Below are positions 24,287 to 34,714 of a DNA stretch of 64,000 nucleotides, one piece after another. The notes beneath the pieces are model-generated. The model saw only the letters and a program-made list of their open reading frames with translations. It did not search any database and was not told the origin of the DNA. The stretch spans positions 186,001 to 250,000 of the forward strand of contig JAGFBZ010000934.1 of assembly GCA_018398805.1 (NCBI GenBank), in the 5' to 3' direction. The position numbers and the translations under genes are program-made. This DNA is from Hirundichthys speculiger (taxonomy: Eukaryota > Chordata > Actinopteri > Beloniformes > Exocoetidae). Within the stretch, counting starts at the first letter, position 1, and every line of letters starts with the position of its first letter.

Positions 24287-24973
24287 TGTTAAGCTCCACT
24301 GAAAACAAATTGCCAAATGTGCTGGGCACCCCGAGAACTGAGACACAGAGACCAGAGTTGTATTTACAAGAATCCAGAATTTATTTTCTTTGGGACCAGA
24401 ATATTTCAGGTGAGGTGTTTGAGTGAGTGTTGGTGCTGGGAGTGAGTGGGGTGTGTTTGGCTATGTGTGAGAAATTATATGAATATAAGCGGAGTGAGGG
24501 GGATGAGGGTTGAAGAGATGTAAATGTTGAAAAAAGTGTTGAGAATGTGCTGCAAACCCGATGGAGAGATGGAGTCCGAGGTCCAGGGGAGAATCCAGGA
24601 TCCGAAGGAGAGCGAGGGAGGGACTGGAGACACAGGACTGGAACTGAGGCTTAGTCTGGAGGCAAAGAGTGAGACGGAGATTAACAGTGGTCTGGATCAC
24701 AACTGTGGAAATGGTGGAACAAGCGTGGAAGCAGGAATCTATGCAGGAAGATCTAGAGGAGCTTGGACTAACCACAATGGTCAACGTTCAAGCACCGGGC
24801 GCCGGTCCTCAGCAGCCTTTGTAGAGAGCCGCCTTGATTGTCGGCGGCTGCAGCTGGGCTGATGGTGAGTGCCCACACCTGTGCTGGCTGAGGTAGACGG
24901 GCCCTGGCTCAGATGGGAGGAAGAGGGAGGACCAGGAATCCTGCCACGACGTGGGCGTGGCCGAGGCACAACA
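24287..24973 (-). repeat. Gypsy 3' LTR
   Basis: 687 bases, the 3' LTR with respect to the minus-strand element. It differs from the other copy by a one-base gap in TATGTGTGAG and two substitutions (AGATCTAGAGG; AAGCGTGGAAG). The plus-strand frame over it is antisense and not a gene. Confidence 0.93.
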
Positions 24974-24990
24974 GTACCCCCCCCCCTCAG
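24974..24990 (-). other. Gypsy polypurine tract
   Basis: Directly next to the 3' LTR the minus strand reads GAGGGGGGGGGGTAC. A purine run at this place primes second-strand DNA synthesis. Confidence 0.75.
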
Positions 24991-26300
24991 GGGAGGCAAC
25001 CCGACGACCGCCCAAACAGCACCCGGGTGGTCCCGATAGAAATCATCCAGTAGGGAAGGGTCTGCAAGGTAGGAGGGGGTACCCAGCTTCGATCCTCCGG
25101 ACCGAACCCCTCCCAGTCCACAAGGTACTGGAACCCCCGCCCCCGACGGCGGACGTCAAGCAGCCTGCGGACAGGCCACACAGGGTCACCATCCGACAAG
25201 ACGCGGGGGGTGGCGGAACAGGACCAGGGAGAGACAGGGAGCTAGTGGCCACAGGCTTCAGCAGTGATATATGGAAGACGGGGTGAACCTTAAGTGATGG
25301 AGGGAGAACCAAACGGACCGCAGAGGGGTTGATGATGCGATCAACGGTGTACGGTCCCACATATCGGGGGTCCAGTTTACGGGTCAAGGTCTGAGAGGTC
25401 TGGAGGGGTAGATCCCGGGCCAGCAACCAAACTTTCTGACCGGGTCTATAGGCAGGGGCTGGCACCCGTCGCCGGTTGGCATAGCGACGGGCACGCTCTG
25501 TAGCACGAAGCAGCGCTGCCCGGGCAGTCTTCCAGGTGCGCCGACACCGGCGAAGGTGGGCCCTGGTGGAGGGGAACAGCCACCTCAAGCTCCTGTTGAG
25601 GAAACAGCGGAGGTTGATAACCAAGTGAACACTGGAATGGGGACATGGTAGTGGCAGAGCTCTTCATGGTGTTAAGGGAGTACTCCACCCAGGGGAGGTA
25701 TGTAGACCAGGAGGCGGGGTTGCTGGAGGCAACACATCGGAGGGACGCCTCAATGGCTTGGTTGGCCCTTTCCGCCTGCCCGTTTAGATTGGGGGTGGTA
25801 CCCCGAGGTGAGACTGGCAGTGGCTCCAATTCCTTTACAAAAAGCCCGCCAAACTTTTGAAGTGAATTGGGGTCCACGGTCGGAAACAATGTCAGAGGGG
25901 ACTCCGTGGAGGCGGACCACATGGAGGGTGAGGAGATCCGCGGTCTCTGCTGCCGATGGAAGCTTGGAGAGAGGAACGAGATGGACTGACTTGGAGAAAC
26001 GGTCGACTATGGTCAGGATGGTGTCATACCCCTGGGATACAGGGAGACCGGTTACAAAGTCCAGGGCTATGTGGGACCATGGTCGACTGGGGACAGGAAG
26101 GGGCTGAAGAAGGCCTGCGGGAGGACGATGGAAGGCCTTGTTACGAGCACAGGTGGTGCAGGCTGCTACAAACTCCCTGACGTCTTCACGGAGAGCGGGC
26201 CACCAGAACCTGCGACTGATGAATTCTGCTGTCCGGCGCTCCCCAGGGTGGCAGGCAACATGGCTGGAGTGACCCCATTCCAACACCTGGGAACGAGCGG
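24990..26300 (-). pseudogene. Gypsy integrase with chromodomain, frameshifted
   Basis: The integrase inserts the element DNA; the chromodomain would steer it to marked chromatin. On the minus strand: a zinc-binding H2C2 segment with [15 protein letters not shown] and CTTCARNK, then the catalytic core with [13 protein letters not shown] and [11 protein letters not shown] frameshift follows near 25780, where an A3 run would need two, and the rest of the core continues in another frame to about 25450. The C-terminal part has [11 protein letters not shown] and [11 protein letters not shown], then the chromodomain [19 protein letters not shown] at about 25078-25135. At least two frames are used, so no complete product can be made as the sequence stands. 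Confidence 0.88.
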
Positions 26301-26589
26301 TGGTGGGGACGAACAGCCTATTAGGGGGTCCATTACCTGGATCAGGTTGGGTCTGCTGGGCTTTGCTCCACTAGCGATTCAATGGCCCAGGTGACGACAC
26401 CTACCACCCGGGCAGGTGGAAGGATGGTGTCAGGACCCTGCAGAACGTCGGGTTCACCCTGGGAAAACTGACGAGAGAGGGCATCGGCCCTGACGTTCAT
26501 GGAGCCCGGACGGTAGGTGAGAACAAAATCAAAACCGGCTGAAAAACAGAGCCCAGCGGGCCTGCCTGGAGTTTAGTCTCTTAGCCGTC

Positions 26590-28219
26590 CTCATATAGGC
26601 TAGATTTTTGTGATCAGACCAGACAATAAATGGCTGCTTAGCTCCCTCCAGCCAGTGTCTCCACTCTTTAGCGCCTCATGGACTGCCAGGAGCTCCTTGT
26701 TGCCCACATCATAGTTTTTCTCAGCGGTCTCCAGTCGGCGTGAGAAATAGGCGCAGGGGTGAATCCTCTGGTCCTCTGACCGCTGAGATAGGACAGCCCC
26801 GATGCCGTTATCGGAGGCGTCCACCTCGACAATAAATTGTCGAGAGGGTCTGGATGGATGAGTACTGGAGCAGTGGAGAATAATTTCTTCAGCTTGGAGA
26901 ATGCTGCCTCAGCCTCGGGTGTCCAGGAGAAAGGGCGTGAGGGGGAAGTCAAGGCATTGAGAGGGCTGCAACTTGGCTGAATCCCTTGATGAACCGTCGG
27001 ATGAAACCAGCGAACCCCAGGAACCGTCTTAATTGAGTCCGGTCAGTGGGGGAGGGCCACTCCACCACTGCTTTGATCTTAGCAGGGTCAGCCGCATGCA
27101 CCCTTCCTCGACCACATTTCCAAGGTATGTCACAGTGTTTTGTGTGGAAGACGCATTTTTCGGCCTTGATATAGAGGCGGTTTCTCCAGCAACCGCTCAA
27201 GGACCTTGCGGACATGTTGGTGGTGGTCTTCCAAGGATCTGGAGAATATAAGGATATCATCCAGATACACCACCACAAACACGTTAAGCATGTCCCTGAG
27301 AACGTCGTTGACGAGAGCCTGGAACACGGCGGGAGCGTTGCAAAGCCCGAAAGGCATCACCAGGTATTCGAAGTGGCCTAGGTGGTGTTGAAGGCTGTCT
27401 TCCACTCATCCCCTTGTCGTATTCGGACTAAGTGGTAGGCGTTTCGAAGATCTAATTTTGTAAAAACCCGGGCATGTGTCAGAGGTTCAAAAGCGGAACT
27501 AAGAAGAGGAAGGGGGTAGCTGTTCTTCACCGTGATGTCATTAAGGGCCCGGAAATCAATACAAGGCCTGAGGCCACCGTCTTTCTTTGCCACAAAAAGA
27601 AACCTGCTGCAAGGGGGGATGACGATGGTCTTATTATACCAGAGGCTAGGGACTCAGCAATATAATCACGCATCGCCTCCTTCTCTGGAATGGAGAGATT
27701 ATAGAGCCGTCCTTTGGGAAGGACAGCCCCGGGAAGAAGGTCGATGGAGCAATCATAGGGCCGATGAGGGGAAGTGAAAGAGCTTTGTCCTTACTAAATA
27801 CCTGGGCTAGGTCGTGATAGACTGGAGGGACCCCTGTGAGATCTGGGGGAGAGGACACAGGCTTAGGCTGGCTAGGTTGGGACAGAGCAGACCGCAGACA
27901 GGTGGCATGACAAGCAGTACTCCACCCTAAAATCCCATCCGCCCTGAGGCCCAGGAGACGTGAGGTTCGTGTCTCTCTAGCCACGGTCTACCCCAACACC
28001 AGGGGTGCAGTGGGGGCGTGCAGAACCAGCAGACGAATGGGCTCTGAATGGTTACCCGAAAGAGTGAGGGTGAGGGTGACGGTGGAGTGCAAAATAGGGC
28101 CCAAACGGTGCCCATCTATGGCCTGGGGAGACAAAGCGTGGTCAAGGGGAACTAAAGGATACCTGCTTGGCGAGCCACGGAGATGTCCAGAAAGTTTTCG
28201 TCAGCACCCGAGTCAATTA
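26590..28219 (-). pseudogene. Gypsy protease, reverse transcriptase and RNase H, frameshifted
   Basis: Minus-strand order: protease with the active-site motif DSGADENFLD (about 28187-28217), then RT with [14 protein letters not shown], the first catalytic region [15 protein letters not shown], and the active-site YLDDILIFS at about 27265. The linker ends with [16 protein letters not shown], and RNase H has [15 protein letters not shown]. Frame changes lie between FNTT and [11 protein letters not shown] (about 27400), after the YLDD block (about 27160), and inside RNase H near 26840. Each looks like one base gained or lost. These enzymes copy the element RNA into DNA. Confidence 0.88.
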
Positions 28220-29431
28220 AGGCACCAATAGAAAAGAATTGTTTGTCCAGGAAATGGTACAGGGAAAAGACGGTTTGAGTCCTGTTTGGGCTGAGAAAAA
28301 GAAGCTTTGCTCACCAGGATCGCCCCTACTGGCGAGCGACTGTGTTTGGGCGAACTGGGCAGGTCTGGATGTAATGTCCTGCACCCCCCAGTAGAGGCAC
28401 AGCTGGTTTCTCAGCCTCTCTTCTCTCTCTTCCTTGGAAAGACGAAACCGTCCGATCTCCATGGGCTCCCCTGATCCGGGAGAGGACGGCATCATCACAC
28501 CGGGAGCAGGCTGGGCAGAGGGGAAACAGGGGTTGAGGTAGCGGCGCGGCTGGGGGCTGAGCGAGGAGGATTACGGAGAGCTCTCTCCGCACGACGTTCC
28601 TGAAGCCGTGAATCAATCTTAAGTGCGCGAGAGATCAGATCGTTGAGGGATCCTGGGTTGTCATGGACGAGGAGGTCTTTCACAGCATTACTCAATCCTT
28701 TATAGTAGATGCTGAAGAGGGCGGTGTTGTCCCAACGGCTCTCCGTAGCCAGTATCCTGAACTCCAGCGTGTAGTCCGCCACGGAGCGAGAGCCCTGGTG
28801 AAGTGTGAGTAAACGGTTGGCGGCGCCCTGTCCGTCTGCAGGATGGTCAAACACAGCCTGGAACTCGGCCTTGAACTGTGAATAATCAGAGGAAAAACCA
28901 GGGTTATTTTCAACAGCTGATATGGCCTAACTGAGGGCCTTGTCGGTCAGGAGGGACATGATGAGTGCAACTCTAGATCCGTCCGTGGAGTATCTGGATG
29001 GTTGATGTGTGAATAACAATTCACATTGTGCAAGAAAACCCCTCAGTCTATTAAAGTTGCCATCGAAGGGCCTGGGACTGGCTAAATTGGGCTCTACTTG
29101 TAGCTGTGGGGGATGGGGTGGATCGGTGTGGGCACCAGGATTGGAATCGGGGTTCTCTCTAGCTCTAACTTGGACCGTGAGCGCCTTTAGGGATTGCTGA
29201 ATGGCTGCCAGAGAAGAAACCACAGCATCGACCTCGTCTGAGAGATTACTCACAGAGGTGGCAGTCATCTGTGAAGAACCTTCTAGGGTAGCAATCTTTG
29301 ACTGTAGGGCTGGGAATGCTTCGTTCAGTTCCACCTGGAGTCTGGAGAGGTCACCAGCCTGTTTGGCCACTGCCCGGTGTAGTTTTGGTTGGGCTTATGT
29401 CCTCAGTTCCTGGGGACCCAGCTTGGCTCAT
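28220..29431 (-). pseudogene. Gypsy gag, with one premature stop and frameshifts
   Basis: Gag builds the particle that packages element RNA. The likely ATG (29431-29429) lies only a few bases after the primer-binding region. The readable parts are VELNEAFPALQSKIATLEGS (a short coiled-coil-like stretch), PRPFDGNFNRLRGFLAQCE and the capsid-like segment that continues to about 28600. A TAG at 28929-28927 interrupts an otherwise continuous frame, at a position where related gags usually have tryptophan. Near 28385 a CCHC zinc knuckle is broken: its second cysteine codon has lost one base, and the rest (GHYIQTCP) continues in another frame. A frameshift near 28525 precedes it, and another lies near 29380. 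Confidence 0.82.
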
Positions 29432-29434
29432 GAT

Positions 29435-29448
29435 GGCTTGAAACGTTC
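29435..29448 (-). promoter_or_regulatory. Gypsy primer-binding region, candidate self-priming site
   Basis: The 14 bases next to the 5' LTR read GAACGTTTCAAGCC on the minus strand. I cannot match this to the 3' end of a usual primer tRNA. It is complementary, with one bulged base, to GCTTGAACGTT inside the 5' LTR (29956-29946). That is the arrangement expected for Tf1/sushi-type self-priming. Confidence 0.45.
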
Positions 29449-30136
29449 TGTTAAGCTCCACTGAAAACAAATTGCCAAATGTGCTGGGCACCCCGAGAAC
29501 TGAGACACAGAGACCAGAGTTGTATTTACAAGAATCCAGAATTTATTTTCTTTGGGACCAGAATATTTCAGGTGAGGTGTTTGAGTGAGTGTTGGTGCTG
29601 GGAGTGAGTGGGGTGTGTTTGGCTATGTTGTGAGAAATTATATGAATATAAGCGGAGTGAGGGGGATGAGGGTTGAAGAGATGTAAATGTTGAAAAAAGT
29701 GTTGAGAATGTGCTGCAAACCCGATGGAGAGATGGAGTCCGAGGTCCAGGGGAGAATCCAGGATCCGAAGGAGAGCGAGGGAGGGACTGGAGACACAGGA
29801 CTGGAACTGAGGCTTAGTCTGGAGGCAAAGAGTGAGACGGAGATTAACAGTGGTCTGGATCACAACTGTGGAAATGGTGGAACAAGCGTTGAAGCAGGAA
29901 TCTATGCAGGAAGATCTGGAGGAGCTTGGACTAACCACAATGGTCAACGTTCAAGCACCGGGCGCCGGTCCTCAGCAGCCTTTGTAGAGAGCCGCCTTGA
30001 TTGTCGGCGGCTGCAGCTGGGCTGATGGTGAGTGCCCACACCTGTGCTGGCTGAGGTAGACGGGCCCTGGCTCAGATGGGAGGAAGAGGGAGGACCAGGA
30101 ATCCTGCCACGACGTGGGCGTGGCCGAGGCACAACA
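29449..30136 (-). repeat. Gypsy 5' LTR
   Basis: 688 bases. On the minus strand a TATA-like CTACAAAG (about 29990) lies about 30 bases before GTGCTTGAACGTT, so transcription may begin near 29957. The U3 part would then be about 180 bases. Confidence 0.9.
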
Positions 30137-30257
30137 AAGCATACATTTATTTGAATATCTGAATCTGTTAACGTTAGATGGCGTAATTAACAATATAATG
30201 GAACAATTATGAGCTAATTTATTTATTTGTTTAATTCATTCATTCATCCGTCGGCAG

Positions 30258-31106
30258 GATTGCGCAACTCGCTGGAGGTCCAAACTGGCAATGGTGCAGC
30301 GCATCCTCGAGCAGGCCCAAGCCATCAAGCTCGTCCTGTCGGATGACAGAAGAAGCAACCTGTCCCTGCAGTGGCAGGATATGGACATCTTGAAGGCAGT
30401 GAACGACGCAATGAAGCCTGTCGGTGACTTCACTGATATTTTGTCAGGGACCAGTTCCTCTATCATCCCCATACTCCAGCTCTGCAGGGACAATGTGTTG
30501 GCTATATCAGAAAACGACCTCGAGCTAACAAAGTCAATAAAAACTGCAATTCTTAAAAAGCTGGAGACCAAGTATGAATCTGATTCAGTGCGCAAATTAA
30601 TGCGAAAGTGCACTTTCCTCGACCCTCGTTACCGTGGAGGATATGAGACTGATGATAACGCACTGAGTGAAATCAAGGCTGATTTACAGGCTGAGATCGT
30701 GAGATCACTGGGACAAACGGCAGCAGTGGCCATCAGAGTCGAGGAAGAGGCACAACCCGGACCCCCACGAAAAAAGATGTCTCTGGGAACCCTCCTGCAA
30801 AAACGACCCACTGCAGCGGCAGGTCCAGTTGGCACCGCAGACGAGCGAGCCGGCGCTGAATTAACAGCCTACTGTTTGGAGCCTGTCATCCAAGGAGACG
30901 AGGACCCACTTCTCTGGTGGAAACATGCCGCCAGTCGTTTTCCCCAGATGTCACGACTGGCCCGAAAGTACCTGTGCGTCTGTGCCACAAGCTCACCATC
31001 AGAGCGAGTTTTCAGCTCCGCAGGTAAAGTAGTTGGTCCACAACGTGCCCTGTTAAAGCCAGAAAAAGTAAACATGCTGGTTTTCCTCGCAAAAAATCTT
31101 GAATAG
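30258..31106 (+). CDS. hAT transposase exon 2: C-terminal part with hAT dimerisation domain
   Basis: The frame is open for about 283 codons from the acceptor at 30258 to the stop at 31106. It starts DCATRWRSKLAMVQRILEQ and carries FLDPRYRGGY in the middle. It ends with the hATC dimerisation region: WWKHAASRFPQMSRLARKYL, SERVFSSAGKVV and a final VFLAKNLE. This segment holds the last catalytic residue region and the domain through which hAT transposases multimerise. No break is seen in it. It would be expressed only through splicing from exon 1, now about 6 kb away. Confidence 0.88.
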   Translation, partial: DCATRWRSKLAMVQRILEQAQAIKLVLSDDRRSNLSLQWQDMDILKAVNDAMKPVGDFTDILSGTSSSIIPILQLCRDNVLAISENDLELTKSIKTAILKKLETKYESDSVRKLMRKCTFLDPRYRGGYETDDNALSEIKADLQAEIVRSLGQTAAVAIRVEEEAQPGPPRKKMSLGTLLQKRPTAAAGPVGTADERAGAELTAYCLEPVIQGDEDPLLWWKHAASRFPQMSRLARKYLCVCATSSPSERVFSSAGKVVGPQRALLKPEKVNMLVFLAKNLE

Positions 31107-31693
31107 ATTTCCTTCCCCTAGTTCCCATTCGCACCGTGTGTGTGTATATTTTCTATTTATTTATTTATTTATTTTTTTTGTGTGTGTAATTGCGTTGGTT
31201 TTCGTTAAAAAAAACATATTGGAAAGAAGACTGGACTGTTATGGGCCTTTTTGCACTTTTTTATAAGATGCTGTTCCTTGTTAAAGTGTTCACGCTGTTA
31301 ATTGAAGTGATCTGTGTGCGTTCTTGTGTGCAAGACTGTTCAGGATGTTTAATTTAATTTAATTTAATTTAACTGTTGTATTTTGCACTTTTTTCTAATC
31401 TGCATTTTTGTATTAATAAAAGTTGTTAATAATATGCATGTTATGTTGTTATTATTCAGTAATAGTGTTTGGTATTCAATTTCCGAACAGGAAGGCACAA
31501 GGCAGTCACAGTAAAGTAAACAGGTGACTAGGACAGCGGCGACGCCGCCCCGCGGCGGCGCGCCTGGGGAACATAATGGGGGCTGTTTTTTGACGCGCGG
31601 GGTCCGCCCGCGGTGTGTGTTCGCCTTAATAGTCGCGGGAATACCGTATACCCCGGTAAAATGTGAGGGAAGTTTGACGGTATCAAAATTTGG
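31107..31693 (+). other. hAT 3' untranslated and subterminal region
   Basis: Follows the transposase stop. It contains (TTTAA)n at about 31351-31373, an AATAAA signal at about 31415, and a short CpG-rich patch (31530-31620) with GGCGGCGCGCC. Palindromic ACCGTATAC-type motifs near the end mirror those at the left end. Confidence 0.7.
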
Positions 31694-31816
31694 ATACCGC
31701 CCAAGCCTAATGTCCACATGATGTTTCTAGCTCATCAGACCTCATACACATATGTAACTATTGTGTATACTGGGGCTTTAGATGGCGAGATAGAGAGACA
31801 GATAGATATTCTATGG

Positions 31817-32156
31817 CAGCCATTCCCAAACTGCAGAACACCAAGGCCCTATTTGAAATGTGAAAAATCTCTGCGGCGCACCGAAACCTTTAATCACAAC
31901 TGTGATCAACATACAAGACTAGAAGTTATGTTCAGATATTAATGTAAAGGGTCAACAAATAAGGTGACTCTTGTCATATTGATACTTCTTAATGTTTTTA
32001 AATCATGTCATTAATATTTTACAGTAATTAAAAACGTATTTAAAAAAGATTGAGGATTTGAAACATATTTGTTTAATTTGAACGACCTCTCACGGCCCTC
32101 CTGCAGTACCGCGACGACCCACCAGGGGGCCGCGGCCCACACTTTGGGAATCACTG
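31817..32156. mobile_element. hAT-type MITE
   Basis: Ends CAGCCATTCCCAAACTG and CACTTTGGGAATCACTG are imperfect terminal inverted repeats. They are flanked by an 8-bp duplication, TTCTATGG (31809-31816) and CTCTATGG (32157-32164), differing at one base. It is 340 bp with no coding capacity. A CTCF-like CCACCAGGGGGC lies at 32119-32130. Confidence 0.8.
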
Positions 32157-32854
32157 CTCTATGGGTCAAACTAACTTAGCACTCTTCTATAGAGTTATGT
32201 GAAAGTATACTGTTAGTCATTTATGATTAAATTAAGTAGCACTTACCAGAATACAACCCATTAATGGCCACGGCATTGAAAGCACTTGATGGACAGTTGT
32301 GCCTTTAGACTGTATGAAGTAATAGACATGTAATGTCAGGATATGACTGGCTCCTGTAAAAGGGGCTGATGCCAAGCGTGATTTACATTCCAAATCTGAT
32401 TGTCTCAATGTCCATCAAATGAGACTTTACATAAGTAACCCTCTCCATGATAAGATTGGGGATTTCTAGTCAGTACAGGGCAATAAAAGTACTTGAGAAG
32501 TGTGGTGAGTCAAGCAGTCATTTGCCATGGTTGAAAGGGAAAAACACCACGTGGACCAACAATGGATGACCAAAACAGACCAGCAGGTGGATAACAGAGG
32601 CACTCCAAGCCTGATTAACCTGCTTTTTTATTAAAACGGCCAGTGTCCTAACAGCCAAGACTAACAATAATGAGCCACGCACACAGACCGGCTCAGCCTA
32701 TAATGGGTCTGCATTGGAAGCGTGTAAATTTAAATAGTAAACACTGCATCCCAGAGAGCATCCTCTGGTTGTTAATGCAAGAAGTAAAGAAAACATCAGA
32801 GTTTTCTGGAACACCTAAAGCACTGATCTACATGTGTTCCAGTTTTATTACATA

Positions 32855-33220
32855 CAGTCATGGAAAAAATTATTAGACCACCATTTTTTCTTCACTTTCT
32901 TGCTCATTTTAATACCTGGTACCACTAAACGTCATCATGTGACTAAAACAGACAGAAAAGAAAACACTGAATGCATAAAAGCAGTGTTTTTGGCAGTACA
33001 ACGCCATAGCTATTGATGTAAAAACTTAAGTGATTTAGGTTATAATCAAGAAAACCATGGAAAATGGTAAGATATTAGCTCTTAAATAAAAGTCTTATGA
33101 GCAATCTTTGTGGTTATCGTTATGTTTGTCCAAACAAATGTACCTTTATTTGTACCAGGCATTAAAATGAACAAAAAACTGAAGAAAACAAGGGTGGTCT
33201 AATAATTTTTTCCATGACTG
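32855..33220. mobile_element. Tc1/mariner-type MITE with perfect 28-bp TIRs
   Basis: The ends 32855-32882 (CAGTCATGGAAAAAATTATT and on) and 33193-33220 are exact inverted repeats and are flanked by TA. The 366-bp body has no transposase. A second, inverted copy without its outer ends lies at 54447-54778. Confidence 0.88.
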
Positions 33221-33738
33221 TATATAGTCTCAAGTGAATACATTTTCCCCCCACATTTTGTGTTACACTTAAAAGCTTTTAATACAATTCAAATACACTG
33301 AATTTCTCTTACACTGGGACCACACTGCCCACAGTGAGGCATTTAGATGTTTCAGCCAAGAGAAAGGGTCAACCAAAAACTTGTTTTAGCTATAGTTGAC
33401 TAACTGTCGCTAACTAGACAGAATAATCCATCAACTTTAAACAAAAAAGGTTTTAATTTAATAAATCCCCTTGCAGTTCAGGAAGCCTCTTCGACAACAC
33501 CACAGATGCACACTAAACTGCCTCACTGGCAGCTCCATATGTCTTATTTCATTACTGTAAAACAGCATTTATTGTCTACACAACCTGAACTCTGCTTGGG
33601 TCAACGGGTGCATGTTATCTGGATACTGACCATATCCTGGAAACAAAGTGCTTAGGGAGCACATGTAAATGTTGATGATTCTGTAAGTATATCATGTTGT
33701 TCGAATTACAGTAGGATTGTTCATATTAATTTTTCTCC

Positions 33739-33743
<5 letters not shown>

Positions 33744-33794
<51 letters not shown>

Positions 33795-33800
33795 TATATT
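33744..33800. repeat. (TA)n microsatellite
   Basis: About 55 bases of nearly pure TA, left of the palindromic element. Confidence 0.95.
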
Positions 33801-33801
33801 A

Positions 33802-34500
33802 GGGCTGGGCATCGATTAAAATTTTAAAATTTAAAGATTAATCACATGATTTCCTTGATTAATCACATTGTATACGCAAAATCAAATAATGAATTCAAAA
33901 GTAGTGTAAAGTGCATTTTCATTTAAATGTTCTGCTGCCATATGAACTAAAGTGCCATAACATTTGTTGTTCAAACACTTTTAACATCAGCACTTGTCTG
34001 AAACACATATTTAGTATAAATCTCATCTTAAAAAATGTAAAATAAAATAAAACGTATTGCCACTTTTAGGGCATTAATGTCATCATGTTTTTTATGAAAA
34101 ATAAAAAAAGTCTACCAACAAAATCCTGAGGCACAATCAGAACATTAAAACAGGTCATTTCTGAGGTAACAGCAGAAACTTTTAACGGGGAGTTTAACTT
34201 GTCAGTTGTTACAAATAACCTTGTTTCTGTTGAATCCTCCGTCTGGGAGAACTTTAAAATGAAAATGTCCATGTTAAAGTTCTGTAACTTTACTGCTCTC
34301 CATGTCTGTTTTAGCTTTACCCCATGTTTATTTCTCTTCAATTCTCTTCCAGTTCCGCAGCAGCCAGTAACAGACTTTATGAAAAGCATGGAAAAGGAAA
34401 AGGAAAAGCATGTGAGCAACATGCGTTAACGCGTAATAAAATGTCGCCGTTAATAAATTAATGAGTTAATGCGATAATAACATGTTATCTTGCCCAGCCC
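33802..34500. mobile_element. Non-autonomous DNA element with GGGCTGGGCA ends
   Basis: GGGCTGGGCA at 33802 and TGCCCAGCCC at 34491-34500 form 10-bp terminal inverted repeats. The subterminal zones are rich in ATTAATC/GTTAACG motifs that continue the symmetry (TTGATTAATCAC left, GCGTTAACGCGT right). It sits exactly between two AT microsatellites, so its target was probably an AT repeat. The plus-strand frame at 34199-34429 and its antisense are not recognised. Confidence 0.65.
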
Positions 34501-34502
34501 AA

Positions 34503-34503
<1 letters not shown>

Positions 34504-34536
<33 letters not shown>

Positions 34537-34575
34537 ATAGATATATCATATATATACATATATATATATCTATAC

Positions 34576-34639
<64 letters not shown>

Positions 34640-34645
34640 TATATT
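34504..34645. repeat. (AT)n microsatellite, interrupted
   Basis: About 140 bases of AT repeat with a few TAC/TATC interruptions. A 113-codon frame across it is a repeat artefact. Confidence 0.95.
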
Positions 34646-34714
34646 TCTTCTTTGTTTCAGGCTTTGCTATCTCCTAGCTTGGTTGATCTCGGTTTGTGGT
34701 ATGCCCTCCTGCTA

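Larger units (their letters stand above)
24287..30136 (-). mobile_element. Ty3/Gypsy chromodomain LTR retrotransposon, complete but with broken coding frames
   Basis: The element is 5.85 kb and lies antisense to the hAT gene. Two LTRs (24287-24973 and 29449-30136) begin TGTT and end AACA on the plus strand, and are flanked by the 5-bp duplication AAGCA (24282-24286 and 30137-30141). On the minus strand the order is gag, protease, RT, RNase H, integrase, chromodomain: the Ty3/Gypsy order, with the chromodomain placing it among chromoviruses. The LTRs differ at three positions that I can find, so insertion is recent. The coding region nevertheless has several single-base frameshifts and one premature stop. 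Confidence 0.95.
24280..30257 (+). other. Intron of the hAT transposase gene, host of the Gypsy insertion
   Basis: Donor ACG|GTAAGC at 24280 and acceptor CCGTCGGCAG|GAT at 30257 are canonical. The protein frame passes across in phase 0 from SLIT to DCATRW, which matches the usual hAT order. Without the insertion the intron would be about 123 bases, AT-rich towards the acceptor. The Gypsy element landed seven bases after the exon boundary, leaving the donor untouched. Confidence 0.8.
22967..31709 (+). mobile_element. hAT DNA transposon carrying a nested Gypsy element
   Basis: The ends are perfect 16-bp terminal inverted repeats, TAGGCTTGGGCGGTAT at 22967-22982 and its complement at 31694-31709, with an exact 8-bp target duplication. 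Subterminal copies of ACCGTATAC/GGTATT-type palindromes (about 22979-23010 and 31635-31690) may be transposase-binding sites. The element carries a BED-finger hAT transposase on the plus strand, split by an intron. Removing the nested Gypsy element and one copy of its 5-bp duplication leaves an element of about 2.9 kb, a usual length for autonomous hATs. The intact ends suggest a fairly recent insertion. Confidence 0.93.

Noticed and set aside
24524..24862. 112-codon plus-strand frame, repeated at 29687-30025
   Set aside because: Both are antisense readings of the two Gypsy LTRs; they repeat because the LTRs do.
32834..33016. Frame shared by 32834-33016 and the minus strand at 54635-54720
   Set aside because: Shared because both are copies of one MITE; not a gene.
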